Shown in pieces: positions 40,516 through 53,709 of a stretch of 64,000 nucleotides of DNA. The position numbers were made by a program, and so were the translations under genes. Location: contig BROG01000153.1 in assembly GCA_030159075.1 (NCBI GenBank), positions 407,501 through 471,500 of the forward strand. The letters run 5' to 3'. The first letter of the stretch is position 1. The number at the start of each line of letters is the position of its first letter. The stretch comes from Atrina japonica. Lineage: Eukaryota > Mollusca > Bivalvia > Pterioida > Pinnidae. Under the pieces are notes generated by a model. It ran no database searches. It saw only the letters and a list, made by a program, of their open reading frames with translations, and was not told the origin of the DNA.

Positions 40516-43500
40516 ATGTTTGCAGATCGAGAGTTAAAGACCCTTTACGCTTGCTGATTCAGCATTATCACTCGGGTTTTTTTTTTTCGATATCTCATAT
40601 GTGGTCCGAGATATTCGGTGCCCAAATTCCAATTTTTCAACGTTTATTCAAGGTTTTATTTTTTTAAATAATAATAATCAATTCCGTAATCTACGTCGAG
40701 TCCCATGTCGAATCTTATACAATCTGGTTGTTTTAGACTCAATTTACGTCTTCGACATCTTTAAAGTTTTCGCTGACGTTTTATGCCATTTTAAAAAAAA
40801 AAATAAATAAATAAAAAAACCTTCGGCACTTCATTCATAATTTTATTAATGTGTCTCTTTGTATTTCTTTAGAACAGTTCGCATGCAATGTTTTGAGATA
40901 AACCGAAAACGGGTCTTCTCAATCTCATAGTCACGCTTGACGGAGCACGCATGAATATTTGTGAGATATATTTCGATATATTTTATGCAGTCGTCCTTTA
41001 CAAGTCAAAGAGACAAAATTACACCATACTTCTTTTACTATTTTTCCATTAGTTGTCAGCACCGTCATTGATTGACACAAACCATTTACAAGCAAAATAT
41101 TAAATTTTGCCAGTGTTAGCAAGATGTTCAGAAATATTTTCTTTATAAAGATGAAACAATGTTGTACTCGTACGTTACCAACAAACCGTTTAAAACATCC
41201 GTTCAAGTTCATGTTTGTAATGGATATTCCAATCCCTGTCTCTTGGGAGTTCCGTATTCACCTTTAGATGGAGTCGTTAATGTGTATGTCGTTTATGTAG
41301 TCGTTTGATTATACATGACATGTGTTATGAAATTAACACGCGCAAAAATATAAACAGCGGAAGTGTGGTGACTTTAAACTTTGATGACATAACTCATCTA
41401 CTTCAAAAACATTTTTTACAATTAATTATTCAATTAACGTAAATGATTTATTGCTATAGCGTTACCTTAAGCTATTTAATTTTCACATTTATCACATTAA
41501 CTCATCGATCGCTGAAATATATATTTGACCTGCCAATTTTAAAGAATGTTTTAGTCCACTGTAAGAATTCAGGAGTGTTTGATTTAGAATGGAAAATTTT
41601 ATAACAATGTTACATGAAAATATAAACTTGTTCACTTCAGATTCATGACAGTAGACCATACTATTTATTGATCTAGATGAATTTATAACTAAATCAACTT
41701 CTTACACTAAAGATAACATTAAAAGATGTTGCCTGTGATGATATATTAATCCAAAGGATCTTTGGTCATTTCCCGGATATAATTTATCCGACCTTCCTCC
41801 TCCATTTATCAATCCTCTTCCACATTTAAATATTAACCAATATTATACATTATTTGAAACAAGTATGTAGACATACTGTAAAATTATTTCGAGATACAAA
41901 GCGTAAGACAATCCGATTATCTACCTTAATCAATTATTTGATAAGAGATACCAGGTATACACTAATATCATACCATTGGAATTTATACAGCAGACCATGC
42001 ACTGGTATCATACACTGACTGCACTTCTTATTCGAGGTGGAGCGAGTATGACAATAAACAAAAAAGTAATGTAAATTTGAGATATGTTTATTTGTTATAT
42101 ATATTTTATATTTTGGCGATATGTGGGCCACGGTTGTACTCGGATTAAATACGGGAGTCAGTACCCATGTTAAGTCCTATGGGCATCTCCAAAAATATAA
42201 ATATGCAAATAGGAAAATGCTTAAGTCTGAACTCCGAGTTCGGTCGAACAGAGTAAACATAATCAAATAAATATAAATAGCGTCTGCTAAGAAAATGAAA
42301 CACTCAACGAAACTGATGAGCGAAATTTCCACTTCACTGAAGGGTGTGACATCTAGTCCAATCTCAACCACTGAGCATCTGAGCAATGTACAGCCATGAC
42401 GATCCGTGTATAACCCGTGATTATCTGAAAATGTATAAAGATAACAGCAGTAATAAATTCAAAATAAAATTTCAAATAATATCAATGTAAATAAGGTAAA
42501 GGGAGGGTAGAAAATTTCCAGGTGAACTGACACATGTTGCACAGCGACACCTCTTTATATACCAGCGGATGTGACCGAAGGACAAGAGAAGTTCCGCTTA
42601 CCGAAATTGTATTCGATTAATTCAAGATGCGTGCCAAAACAATTCGGACAAGTAAAATAAGAAATAAATATGCCGCATTTTGATAAACAGATTTAATTGA
42701 TATTGATTAAATCTTCTTAAAGGGACACATGTATCGAAAACCTTCGATCCTTGGCTATTTTAATCGATTATTTCAATTTACGTCCGTCTAAAATCAAAAC
42801 ATCGAGGCAAAACAATTGCAAATCGCAAATTGGATGTAAGAAATTTTATGTAACATTTTGATTTACTCGTAATTTATAGAGTTATTCTCCTCCATGTAAT
42901 AAAGTCAAGTCTCGTGCGGTCCAGACTTTGTTATTTTGAAATCAAATTGAACACAAGGTCTAATCAAACACCATTTTATTTGAAAGACATGTATATAATC
43001 AGAAACGTATAGCTTATTTGTATCTATATACTGGACATCCTAAAGATTTATACTTCGGCATCTGAATTGTTGTATATTATTTGAGAAGAAATTTATACAA
43101 AAGATCTACAAAATGTCACCATGTGATCCCAACCAAGGCTAATCAGACATTCACATGCCAGTCAAAATGGCCTTGAGAGATAAAAAATTAGGATACGCAG
43201 GTTTATTTTGCAAAAATAAATAACTTAACAACTCAAAATCGCGATTACATGTATTAGTGAAAATGTCGATTTTGACGAGGCCCCTAGATATAGAATACGT
43301 TAAAAAGAGATTAAATAAAGTTATCATGTAAAATACAATATTTTACCACCCGATCAAAACATTTATGACAATTTATAAATATGAAGAACTTTGACCGCGC
43401 TGACATTATTCCTCAAATTATCGACCAAACCCTGAGGTGACTGACAGGAATAGCTAATTAGATTATATTATTTAGTTTGCATGTTTGGCATTTCCCCGTA

Positions 43501-44189
43501 ATGAACAAGAATCATCTCGCCATTTAATGCCACCAAGGCTAAATTGCTTGTCGATGTAATACGGCATTCCGTACACAAAAGGGATATAACACATACAAAT
43601 GTGAATGGGTTTAATTTGCATCGCGATTTCGATAACCTTCTGACATGGCAATATCAGCAAATAGAGCTATATTATAGTGAATAACGATATTACAGTTAGA
43701 ATTGCTAATTATTGGTATTGTGTGTATAAAATGAATATGATGTGCTACAGATTAATCTACGGAATTTCGTTTACTGTTTTTGTCGGTTTTAATTTTTCGT
43801 TAACAAAAAATAGCAGTTATTTAAGGGGAAATGTATCTATGTGTATCATTTTGTTTCATTTTATTTATATTCTATTGACCTTTTCGAAACAAGACTTTAA
43901 ATAAATATGTATCATAATAATGTATGAATATAGTCACTAGAGTAAGTATGTGCATTTCTTGAACGAAGAAATTTTACGAACGTTTTGGTTAATAATTTAC
44001 AGAATCATGCCCTTTACAAGAATGGACATTATTTCGAACTCTACAAGAACTGAATGCAAAATTAATATTAAAAGAAAAAAATATGACCTCAAAAGAATGC
44101 AAATTTTTAAGACAAGTCGATGAGTATGGTATTTAGCACAAGGTTGAGTAAGACTAAAATATATTCTTCTAAGTAACAAGAATAAAGAT
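40516..44189. other. Long stretch with little recognised
   Basis: Apart from a family A end at about 43,020-43,070 (ACTGGACATCCTAAAG, TTATACTTCGGCATCTG), no repeat family or exon could be supported. A 93-codon minus-strand frame (40,931-41,212) shows no recognised domain. Confidence 0.4.
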
Positions 44190-44330
44190 GTACCAATGAT
44201 CGATATTCCAAACTCCACATACGAGATATTGCACACAATAACGAAATCAACACGAAGAAAAATTGCGATTTTCAAAGGGAATGGGTCCAGATGTCCGGAA
44301 GGATCCAACATTCCCTGTTAGCATGTTATA
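44190..44330 (-). repeat. Family D copy
   Basis: On the plus strand it reads GTACCAATGATCGATATTCC, AAATTGCGATTTTCAAAGG, GGGTCCAGATGTCCGGAAGG and CATTCCCTGTTAGCATG. Confidence 0.6.
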
Positions 44331-45199
44331 CCCGTCACAAGTGTTCCATGAAAACCTATCGAGTTCGCTGAACATATCAAGCTCTGTATAAAGGTCATCA
44401 GTTACACTTAGGACTGATACGAAATGGAATCAAGGTATATTGTCGTGCACCAGAATGCTGCCTAACATTCTTGACAGAGGGATTTCATATTGTTGAATAA
44501 GAATCCCATATCGACCATATTTCTTCATTACTGACAATTTCAAACTGTCAACCAGACTTTTTCTTCTTTTTAGATTATATGCTATTATTATAATGAATGC
44601 TTTTCTCTTTTCTTCTTTCCATGGCAATGTCATATTAAACGTAACTTGTTCATGACCAGAGTTGAAAATGCTAAGAAAACCCCCATGTGAATTATTTGTA
44701 TTGAATACACATCTAGATAAACATAATTTGAAACCAGTAGCGCTTCTATCTCATTCATCCTTAAATGTTTATTAGAAGTAAAATAAGTACTACGATATAT
44801 GTCTCTACTGTCTGCAGAAAGAAGATTAAAGAAAATCCCTTTCTTCCATTAATCTTTTCCTATTACTTGTATTTACTTGACTGACACGGTAAATGTATTT
44901 CCCAATGTTCGTGTTGGAAATCAATGGCCAAAGACATTAAGTCATTATCTACTTAAACCCTGCAAAAAGGAAATTTGGTAAGTATATCGTAAGTTAAATA
45001 GAAAGCCATGTTTTATTGCTAATGTTTAGTGTAATGAACTTCGGTTAAGTTATATTAGTTTCTGTTTTAGTCGACGTCTGCGGAAGTTTGTTGATTCTAC
45101 TTTTCAATCACCCCTCTAATCGTGTACACAACTCGAATATATCAAATACGTACGTAACAAATGATACTAAATTATAACAGGAATAGCAATGCATAAGGC

Positions 45200-45355
45200 G
45201 CTGTATGAAAACAGTGGAGCACAGGTCGCTGGAAAAAGGAAGAAGTGGGGCCAAGTATCATGAAGTGGTAACATCGACTAGTCACACTTTCAATGTATCC
45301 GTAAATCACAACCAAAACAGGGGAGATAACCCCTTGAGCACAATCGGTATAGACA
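45200..45355 (+). repeat. Family A relative, strongly diverged
   Basis: It keeps the order of blocks: CAGGTCGCTGGAAAAAGG at the hairpin, GGGGCCAAGTATCATG, GACTAGTCACAC and GAGCACAATCGGTATAGAC. It may represent an older subfamily, together with 50,170. Confidence 0.5.
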
Positions 45356-45828
45356 AATAAAGAACCTATTTTAATCAATTGATTTCAAGATGGTTGAAAA
45401 TGATGATAATAGAATACGTAATTATATCTCCTGAACTTACGGTTAATAATTCGCCATTTGGAAACGTTTGACATAAATCAGGATCTTTTGAGATAAACTT
45501 TTCATTTGAAAATTTTCCTGTAAAATTTATATGATTGTATGAAAATAATATTACCAATACCATGCAAGTGTATTGCATAACTTACTGCGGTTTACCGTTA
45601 CCTGATATGAACAAGCTGTAGTATGCTTACACAAAAACCATCACTTCCGGTTAAGCAGTTTATCGTATATACGACTTGGACTCTGAACAAAATGCAGTGA
45701 TCGGTGACAGATTTGAAAATCAACCCACAGAAAAGTGATGTCACTCGTCATTTTTACAAAACAAAACATTTATCACTTTTCATTTTATTCTTCGCACTTG
45801 AATTGAGAAAAGATATTACTGAATGTTG

Positions 45829-46820
45829 TTAAAGCGATATGAGCATTCGCAGGTAAAAAAAACCCGTAATATTCTATCTCATATATATTCCAAAGAGACC
45901 ATCTAGTGGTTAGAATAACAAATGCATGTGTAAAATTGCAACAATCTTCCCACACGTAACCTATGATATCAATTATTTTTTGCCCGCCATACTTTGAGCA
46001 TTGCAAACTAACTTTCGGTTAATTTTTAGGAAGATTGCCAAGTGACTAATTTGCACGGGCTATTTGCAGTTAATATACATTCTATTCTTATAACACTTTG
46101 TGTTTATTTTCGTACATCATCATTTCATACCTAAATCGGGAAAAGTTTGTCTTTTTCGTCTTTTCAAAACATTCGTTTTTGAACTTGTCCACGTGCCGGG
46201 TATATTGGGTGATCTCGACCCATTTTTAACTCGTCCCATTCTCGGCTTTATCATTCTTGATGCATATGATCATCCAACCCCAACATACATGGTGGCACAG
46301 TTGTAAAATGCGACTTTTCACATTTATATTGTTTTGATTTTGTCAATGTCATCATTCAAGGTAACATTAAAGATCGGGGAAAAATCTTTGAGTGACCAGA
46401 TATATATTCATCCTATTTTCTTCAGGTATTTAAAATAGCGTTGAAATGCATATGAATTTTACGTAGTACATAAACTATCCAATACAAAGCACGTCCTGTA
46501 TTTTAAAAATAAATATAAAGCACATAAAAATCGGCAGACTTTAACATAGAGCGCGTAAAGGACCGATATCCCCTGACCGAATTACTAAGTACATTTGATA
46601 TGGCGAAAGACTTTATCTGAAAGGTTATTGCATATGGAAATACAGCTGGATGTTTTTAAGTACGGGAAGACTTAAATTTTAATAAAACAAATAACTTCGA
46701 AAAGAAGATCGTTCCCAGCGTTTTAAGTGTTTGATAATGTATTTGAACACACATTTTATCTATTCTCGATTACCTGTCAGGGGACAAAAATAATCATCAT
46801 GACAGCTTATATCGCTTTAA
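45829..46820 (+). mobile_element. TTAA-bounded inverted-repeat element, copy 1 (992 bp)
   Basis: It starts TTAAAGCGATATGAGC and ends GCTTATATCGCTTTAA, inverted repeats with one mismatch in 16. If TTAA is the target duplication, the true termini are AGCGATATRAGC. TTAA targets are typical of piggyBac-type elements, but the usual piggyBac terminal triplet is not evident, so the class is tentative. Internal blocks shared with copy 2 include CATCTAGTGGTTAGAATAAC, CGTACATCATCATTTCATAC and TATTGTTTTGATTTTG. It has no transposase frame; the 68- and 73-codon frames are not conserved between the copies. Confidence 0.8.
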
Positions 46821-47041
46821 TATATATATTACGTATCCAGAAGGCACCTTGACCTACCTTTGTTAAAGTCACGTGATCTGAGTACAAATTATTTCCACGA
46901 AACGGAACAACTCTAAAATTGTCTATTGGCTGATATATTTGATTGTTTATGTATTGTATAAAGCCAAGAAATTACACCTTTGTACGACATGCCAAATTCT
47001 AATTATAAATAAGTTAAACCTAGTTTTTCACGAAACAGGCA

Positions 47042-48069
47042 TTAAAGCGATATGAGCTGTCTCTGGTAAAAAATAGACATGCCCATTTTATTTAATATTT
47101 TATTTCGTATATATCCCAAAGAAACCATCTGGTGGTTAGAATAACAAATGCATGCGTATAATTGCAACAATCTTGCCAAACGTAACCCGTAATTTCCGTT
47201 TTTGTTTGTCCGCCATTACTCAGAGCATTGCAAAATAACTTTCGGTCATTTTTACGAAGATTACCGACTGTCCAATAAACACGTTTTATTTGCAGTTAGT
47301 ATATATTCTATTCTTTTTACCTGTTGGGTTTATTTTCGTACATCATCATTTCATACCTAAATCAGGTAAAGTTGGTCTTTTCCGTCATTTCAAAACATTC
47401 GTTTCTGATATTGTCCACGTGCCAGGTATATCAGGTGATCTTGACTGATTTGTAACTCGTCCTATCGCATTCTCGGTTTTTTCATTTGTGACACATATGA
47501 ACTACCAAACTTCACCGGACTTGGCGGCACGATTGTGAAACATGAGGTACACATAGTTTCCAAATTTATATTGTTTTGATTTTGCCAATGTCAGCATTCA
47601 TTTCAGGGTAACTTTAATCATTAGAACAATTTCTTTTAATGACCTGATACTTTTATTCATATATTAATCCAATTTGCTTCAGGTATTTAAAATAGCGTTG
47701 TAAAGGATATATTACACAATGCATGTACTTCCCATTAGAAGTCACGTCCTGTATTTAAAAAGTAAATATAAAAACATAACAATCATCCGACTTTAACATA
47801 TGCCGATTTGCGCCGAGATTGCTGATAGACCGAGCAACATCACCCTGACCTAATTACGAAGCACATTTGATATATCGAAAGATTTTATCTGAAAGGCCAT
47901 TGTATATGGAAATACAGCCGGATTTTTTAAGGTACTGGAAAACTTAAATTCTAATAAAACAAACGTTTACAACGTTTCACGTGTTTGGTAATAAATTTGA
48001 ACACACATTTTACCATATTCTCATCTATATATGTCATAAAAAATATCATCACAGCTTATATCGCTTTAA
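47042..48069 (+). mobile_element. TTAA-bounded inverted-repeat element, copy 2 (1,028 bp)
   Basis: It has the same terminal TTAAAGCGATATGAGC and GCTTATATCGCTTTAA and the same internal order as copy 1, with many substitutions and small indels. It lies in the same orientation 221 bases downstream. Its left flank contains GTTAAACCTAGTTTTTC and its right flank GAAGTAGGTTTACC, an inverted pair of the family E motif, suggesting insertion into a family E element. Confidence 0.8.
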
Positions 48070-48365
48070 TTTGAGAAAAGAAGTAGGTTTACCTCATACA
48101 TGCGAAATTGGCGTGTCATATCATTACTTTGGTTTGATATGTATGTAGCTTGACGTTTAGATACGCTGCTTTTAAATGTGACACGTCAGCTGTTTACTTC
48201 CTGTTATTTGAAATACCCGCGTGTTTTAGTTAGTTAACAGATATATAATTTAGGGGTAACCACGATGGTTGTTTCAAATTGTCTGATAAGTCCCTGCTCA
48301 TATTGGCTTTTGGGAGATGAACGATTTACAAATTAATAACAACAAACAAGTCGTTGGGGTTTGAT

Positions 48366-48369
<4 letters not shown>

Positions 48370-48447
<78 letters not shown>
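48370..48447. repeat. (GT)n microsatellite, about 39 units
   Basis: A pure GT run. The Thr-His frame on the minus strand is an artefact. Confidence 0.98.
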
Positions 48448-48449
<2 letters not shown>

Positions 48450-48519
48450 CCAATTAATATCAAATGCACCAAAGCATTAGCAACATATCTTTGAATTTTC
48501 TTTCTGAGAAGGTTTACAG

Positions 48520-48658
48520 GCCACTGACAATCACCCTCGATCTGACTCCATTCTGGGTGTGTCGTCCACGAGTGTGCCAAGTCATTCCAACGTTTGACAT
48601 TTCATCTGTTGAAGATATGTTGCAGGAGCTTCTGTGTTGTCCACAATACAAACATACT
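48520..48658 (+). CDS. Candidate orphan internal exon, unknown protein
   Basis: A 139-base segment less AT-rich than its surroundings is preceded by a pyrimidine-bearing acceptor (TTTTCTTTCTGAGAAGGTTTACAG) and followed by a consensus donor (CATACT|GTAAGT). Only one plus-strand frame is open through it. It starts in phase 2 and ends in phase 0, and encodes 46 residues including LTPFWVCRPRVCQV and SSVEDMLQELLCCPQYKHT. I do not recognise the family, and no partner exon was found nearby. Frames are also open on the minus strand, so a repeat or chance origin remains possible. Confidence 0.35.
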
Positions 48659-49430
48659 GTAAGTTTATTCAGGACAAGAGATTGTTTTATATAATGATAC
48701 ACTAGTGACGAATATTATTTCCGACCAATTTGTGTTGAATATCTTTGTTATGTCTGTAAAATGTTATCTTTGTATCGAATGTCATTTGCCGAGTCAACAG
48801 AGCATATGTTTGATTGTTTATACGTTCTTCGATTGTAACTAATTCCTATTTCCGGTTAGAGGATGCCGTAAAAACATTATACATGACATTTAATAACTGA
48901 AACCGATTTTCGAAATCTTTTATTTCGAAGAAATAGGAAACATAACAATCAAATGAAACATTAATTTTGATTTGCTTAAGGAGTTATAAATGGTTTTTAG
49001 TCCGATGGGTGTAATTCAGCATTTAAAAAGTATACGGTCTGTGTCGACTGTTTTGGCATCAATATTCCGTTAGAAAGACAGAGTAATTACCAAGGTCGCG
49101 ACCGGTCTATCAGAGTTCAGAAAAAATCGTTATACATAAATTGAACAAAAATAAACTTTAAATTATTGTGCTATTCGAAATCAAATATTCCTTTGGAATA
49201 AACTGAAATACATAACATAATGTTACATACCTATTAAATATGGCGATGTAGATGATGTGGTGAATATAGATGTTTTCAAGGCAAACTTGATAACTCACGA
49301 ACTCATAACATTTTTCGGTCCCAGCACATTTCATATTAATTCGGAATGTTTAGTATCTTTGCCAAAACCCCCCAAAACCAGGCTATACCAGACAAATCTA
49401 CATTAAACTGCTGCAAAGGCAGAAAAATGA
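48659..49430. other. Nothing recognised
   Basis: AT-rich DNA following the candidate exon. No second exon could be supported. Confidence 0.4.
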
Positions 49431-50065
49431 GTTAAACCTAATTTTGCCCTAGTTAAAGTGAGAAAATATGGATATTAATACGATTTTAACGTAGTTAAAC
49501 CTAGTTTTTGCAATTAAATCTAGGTTTTCCCCGGTTACTTGTTGAGTTAATCCTAGTTGTTATTCAGTTAATCCTACTTTGGGTTTGTTTTTTGTTTGTT
49601 TTTTTTTAAACACGCGTAAACCTCAGAAAACTAGGTTTTAATAATAGAAACTATGTTTAACCGGAGAAAACTAGGTCCAACTCAAGAATTATCTTCGACG
49701 TTAAAATAGTTTCTCAGATAAACCTAGTTATTCTTCAGTTAAACCTAGTTTTTTTCATTAACTGGTAAAACTAGGTTTAACTGATAGAAAGTAAGTTTAA
49801 CTGCAAAAAGTACCGAAAAAAAGTTAAACCTGTTTGTTTCGAGTGAGACTGAATAAAGCTGAAAAAAAACCAGCGTATAACTGCGCCAAAATTGCATACT
49901 CATTTATGTGATTTTGAATGTTAAACCTAGTTTCTGACTCAGTTACGCATTGTTTCTTTAGTTAAGTATTTGGTTTTCGTAAAAATAAAACTAGGTTTAA
50001 GAAGAGTAAAACAATATTTTACTGAGAAAAACAAGGTGAATCTCATGAATGTGAATTGGCGTGTC
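49431..50065. repeat. Family E: large cluster of AAACTAGGTTTAAC motifs on both strands
   Basis: At least fifteen copies or near copies of GTTAAACCTAGTTTT and its complement AAAACTAGGTTTAAC occur, including about 49,502, 49,519, 49,635, 49,665, 49,732, 49,770, 49,922 and 49,987. The cluster ends with AAACAAGGTGAATCTCATG, AATGTGAATTGGCGTGTCAT, the tail also found near 48,103. No coding capacity was seen. Confidence 0.7.
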
Positions 50066-50169
50066 ATACTTATATCAATCTTGAAATTTAAGATATAGAT
50101 ACTTTTAAAGTAATTATTCATATAAATGCGACAATATGCCGTTGTATATCAAATGATCGTACAATGAAG

Positions 50170-50335
50170 AGTGTAGAAACAACATAGGTCTCTAAAATAA
50201 AAAAATAGGTCAGATGCCATACAGGAGTGACCGCCACTGTCGACCGGTTTCACTGCGCGAATCTTGAGTCTGACAATCAAAACACGGGCGACTGCTCCTG
50301 GGACACAATCAGTATAGGCAGTTCAACAACCAGTG
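50170..50335 (+). repeat. Family A relative, diverged
   Basis: It reads AGGTCAGATGCCATACAGGAG, CCACTGTCGACCGGTTTCAC, GCTCCTGGGACACAATCAG and TATAGGCAGTTCAACAACC. Confidence 0.55.
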
Positions 50336-51507
50336 TTTTCCAAATAGTGAGATATGATGACAACAAAATAGGTTGTTATATATAATTACGCTACTGACGA
50401 CTACTACCTTGTCATCTGAAAATTTGGGAAAAAAGGTTTTCACACGAGATTCGATTTTCGATTAGATACGATTAATACCACACTAGATGACCCGCTATCA
50501 GTAACTTGGCAAAGACAAGGGATTGGCGGAACAAACAATTATAAAAATATGTCGTGCAGACATTATCTACTAATAACGTAGCCTATTCAATTCGGCAGTC
50601 ACCACTTCTGGGTCATTGAACGCAGTATGATAACGTTTTTTCCTTTTTTTCACTTTCCTAAATTGAGATTTATCAAGGTCTTAACCATTTAGACAAAGAG
50701 TATAGTTCATGGCATAACCCTAAAACTAATTCATAACAATGTTAAATCATGTCGATATTTCAAGGAATTGGTTTCTGAGTATTTAGGAACTCTATAAATA
50801 TTTTCCGAGGCTATCCTTGCTTACGGAAGAAACATCAACATTGATAACATGCCCGATGGGATCGGGATAATTTATGACTGGAGACGACGCATATGAAGAG
50901 TTTAGGATCTTGTCAATGTATCATTTGAATACCTTGAATGTGTTTCGTTTGAGAAGTATAATTAAGTCAGTTGGTAATTCTTTTTCGTTCTGTCATCGCT
51001 ATTGTTGTCTTGTTGTTATTCAGTCGGTACTTCTGTCTTGTAGTTGTTGTTGATTCGAGTCGATCCTCGTTAAGTTGAAACCACGAAGCGACATCTTAAG
51101 TTCTATACAGTTTTAATAAACTTCTTAGTTCATATTTACAAAATATATATACATTACAAAAATCACATTACACTGGTTTGGGCTTCAACCTTTCGACTTT
51201 GTCGCTATGGGACCAGTCCGTTTGCGACAACACTCCACACCTTATGCTTCCCTAGGTCTGTCCCCAAAGTCGGCGTGTCTTTCCTGTACGTTCGATGTCC
51301 ATGGCTGGACAATGTTGGTGTGTGAACATGGCTAGATAATGTATATGTGTAAATGTGTTAATATGGTTGATCTACCAACCGTATGTATGTATGTTAACTT
51401 TCTAAATTGGGCTACATATGTCTTAAACATGTTTACCTAACAATATCTATTGACCTGTCAAATGTAATTAACTGTGCACATCTGATTTACATCAGGTGTA
51501 CTGATAT
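50336..51507. other. Mostly unrecognised; a possible LTR-like block at 51,000-51,330
   Basis: The block 51,000-51,330 is less AT-rich than its neighbours and has an AATAAA-type signal (TTTTAATAAACTTC at about 51,111). Its dense non-coding text reminded me of a solo LTR or a transposon 3' end. No direct repeat, target duplication or coding domain supports this. Confidence 0.25.
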
Positions 51508-51768
<261 letters not shown>

Positions 51769-52274
51769 ACCTACCGTTCAATTTACGGTACGTTGACATT
51801 AAACGCGGTTTTCGATATCCCTCTGTCAATAATTTGTCAGTGAGTAGTTTACCTCTGTATATGAAACGTTCATATGTTGATCATGCACTGGCATATCGGA
51901 TCATTTGTGAAATATAAACTCCATATGCAGGCAATTTAAAGACGGTTTTATTCTTGTTTCCTGAAAAAGTCCTTAAAAGTCCCAAAGGAATAGAATAATA
52001 CTTGTTGCATATATTATGCAAATACGTTTCATTAACCACGGTTAAAGTGGAGAGAAAATGATATTATGTATAGTTGGTCTTTTTTATGTACGGTGTCCAG
52101 AATATCGCTTACGTCTTCTGGGGGTTTACGGTGTGACCGTCGAAATTATATAAAAAAACATATTCTTTTGTTTGACAAAATGTAGAAAAAGTTTTATCAT
52201 AAAGATAAGGTCTGCAATATTTGAAGTAATAAATATCAGTCCGTATCTTTATGGTTTTTTCTGCATCAATTGTA
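51769..52274. other. Nothing recognised
   Basis: AT-rich DNA without supported features. Confidence 0.45.
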
Positions 52275-52485
52275 CGAGGATTTATTCCTTACTTATATTC
52301 TTTGTATTTGACAGTGAATTCGCTATAGGTGTGACCAGCCAACAGGGGATTCATACTCCTACATCGCACCTGATCCCACCTCTGTGTTTTCAGAGGTCCA
52401 TGTTTGTCCAATATTCACCAGATTTGTATATTTGTCTCCTGGACATCCTGAAGATAAAACTTTGGTATCTGTGATTTTTATATTT
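52275..52485 (-). repeat. Family A copy, full length
   Basis: It has TTTGACAGTGAATTCGC, GTGTGACCAGCCAACAGGGG, CGCACCTGATCCCACCTCTG, TTTTCAGAGGTCCATG, TTTGTCCAATATTCACC and ACTTTGGTATCTGTGATTTT. The 100-codon frame across it is a shadow. Confidence 0.75.
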
Positions 52486-53709
52486 CTTTCATTTAGAGGA
52501 ATCACTTCATTAATCCATCGGAGGAGAATGAAACTATATCAATAGCTTAACTATGGAAATATAGTATTGATCATCCCATTGACCCCTGTAGACACATTTG
52601 AACTCTTCCGTTTCATTTCAAAGAATGCTAAAGTCCACTGTTATTTTTCAAATGTATAATTTAGAATCTAATTTTAAAATTGATTTTATATTCAATATTA
52701 TCTTGTTCACCTCTAAATTATAGAAATAGACTCTACTATTTACTGATGTGGGTGAGTGTAAATGTCACCACGGCTGGAGTTCTTAACATGCAAAGTAGCT
52801 ACCGTAAGCCCAATAGTTTAGAACTGTTTACAATAATATCATACTAATAATGACTGACAAAACGATTGACTTATAACTAATACGCGTATTGGCAACAACA
52901 ATGTCCAGATCGCTGTCACAATTGAATTGTAACTGTGTCAGCCACATCATCATCAAACATTTATTTCTCATTCTGTTTCTTTTAGCCAAATGACAAATGT
53001 AATTAACATAACTGATAAAACTGGTTACTAAGATTTTCTGAGCTGAGTGTAGATAAAAATCTGTAATGGAAGATTTACTCCTTTTCTAACGGATTCAAAG
53101 TAAGATAGACTACTGTGTACTTGATCGATCTCACCATAGAAAACGTTCCAAAACTTGGCATCAATGCCAGAGAATAAGATAAAAAAGAATGAAAAATGAG
53201 AAATTATACAAAGTCTGTGTTGTTTCTATCAGTGCATAACGTCCATTGCCAATGTTTGGATAGTTGGACAGAATAAATGTATGAAGCCAGACCGAAAACG
53301 GAATTGGTGAAAACGATGTATCTCTATATATGCACACAAATTTGAAATCATAGAAACACAATTTTGAAGTATACATAATTATTTATTTCTATTTGACTAG
53401 CGTTTGATGATATACAATTATTATGTGCCAATGTTTAAAAAGTTATTTTTTCTGAAATATTCATCCAATTATTATTCTGTGATGCAATTTTTGTGACTTG
53501 ATGTACGTTAGTGCTTGTTCAACATATGACAATTTCAGATACTTCGGCAAACAATTTTTAACTAAATGATGTCACAGGGATGCGAGAAATAGCAGTAAAA
53601 GTCAACTTTTTACGGTCGATATAATTACCTTGCTTGCAGTTATATGTACCACGATTTGCTAAATGAAAATAAATGATGAGTATAATCGTTAATACCAATT
53701 TTATAAGGA
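52486..53709. other. Nothing recognised
   Basis: AT-rich DNA without supported features. Confidence 0.45.

Noticed and set aside
45829..48069. Simple tandem segmental duplication of about 1 kb
   Set aside because: The matching inverted TTAAAGCGATATGAGC ends on each copy and the unrelated 221-bp spacer favour two transposon insertions.
51000..51330. Solo LTR of a retrotransposon
   Set aside because: No matching TG...CA borders, target duplication or second LTR could be shown. It is only mentioned as a possibility.
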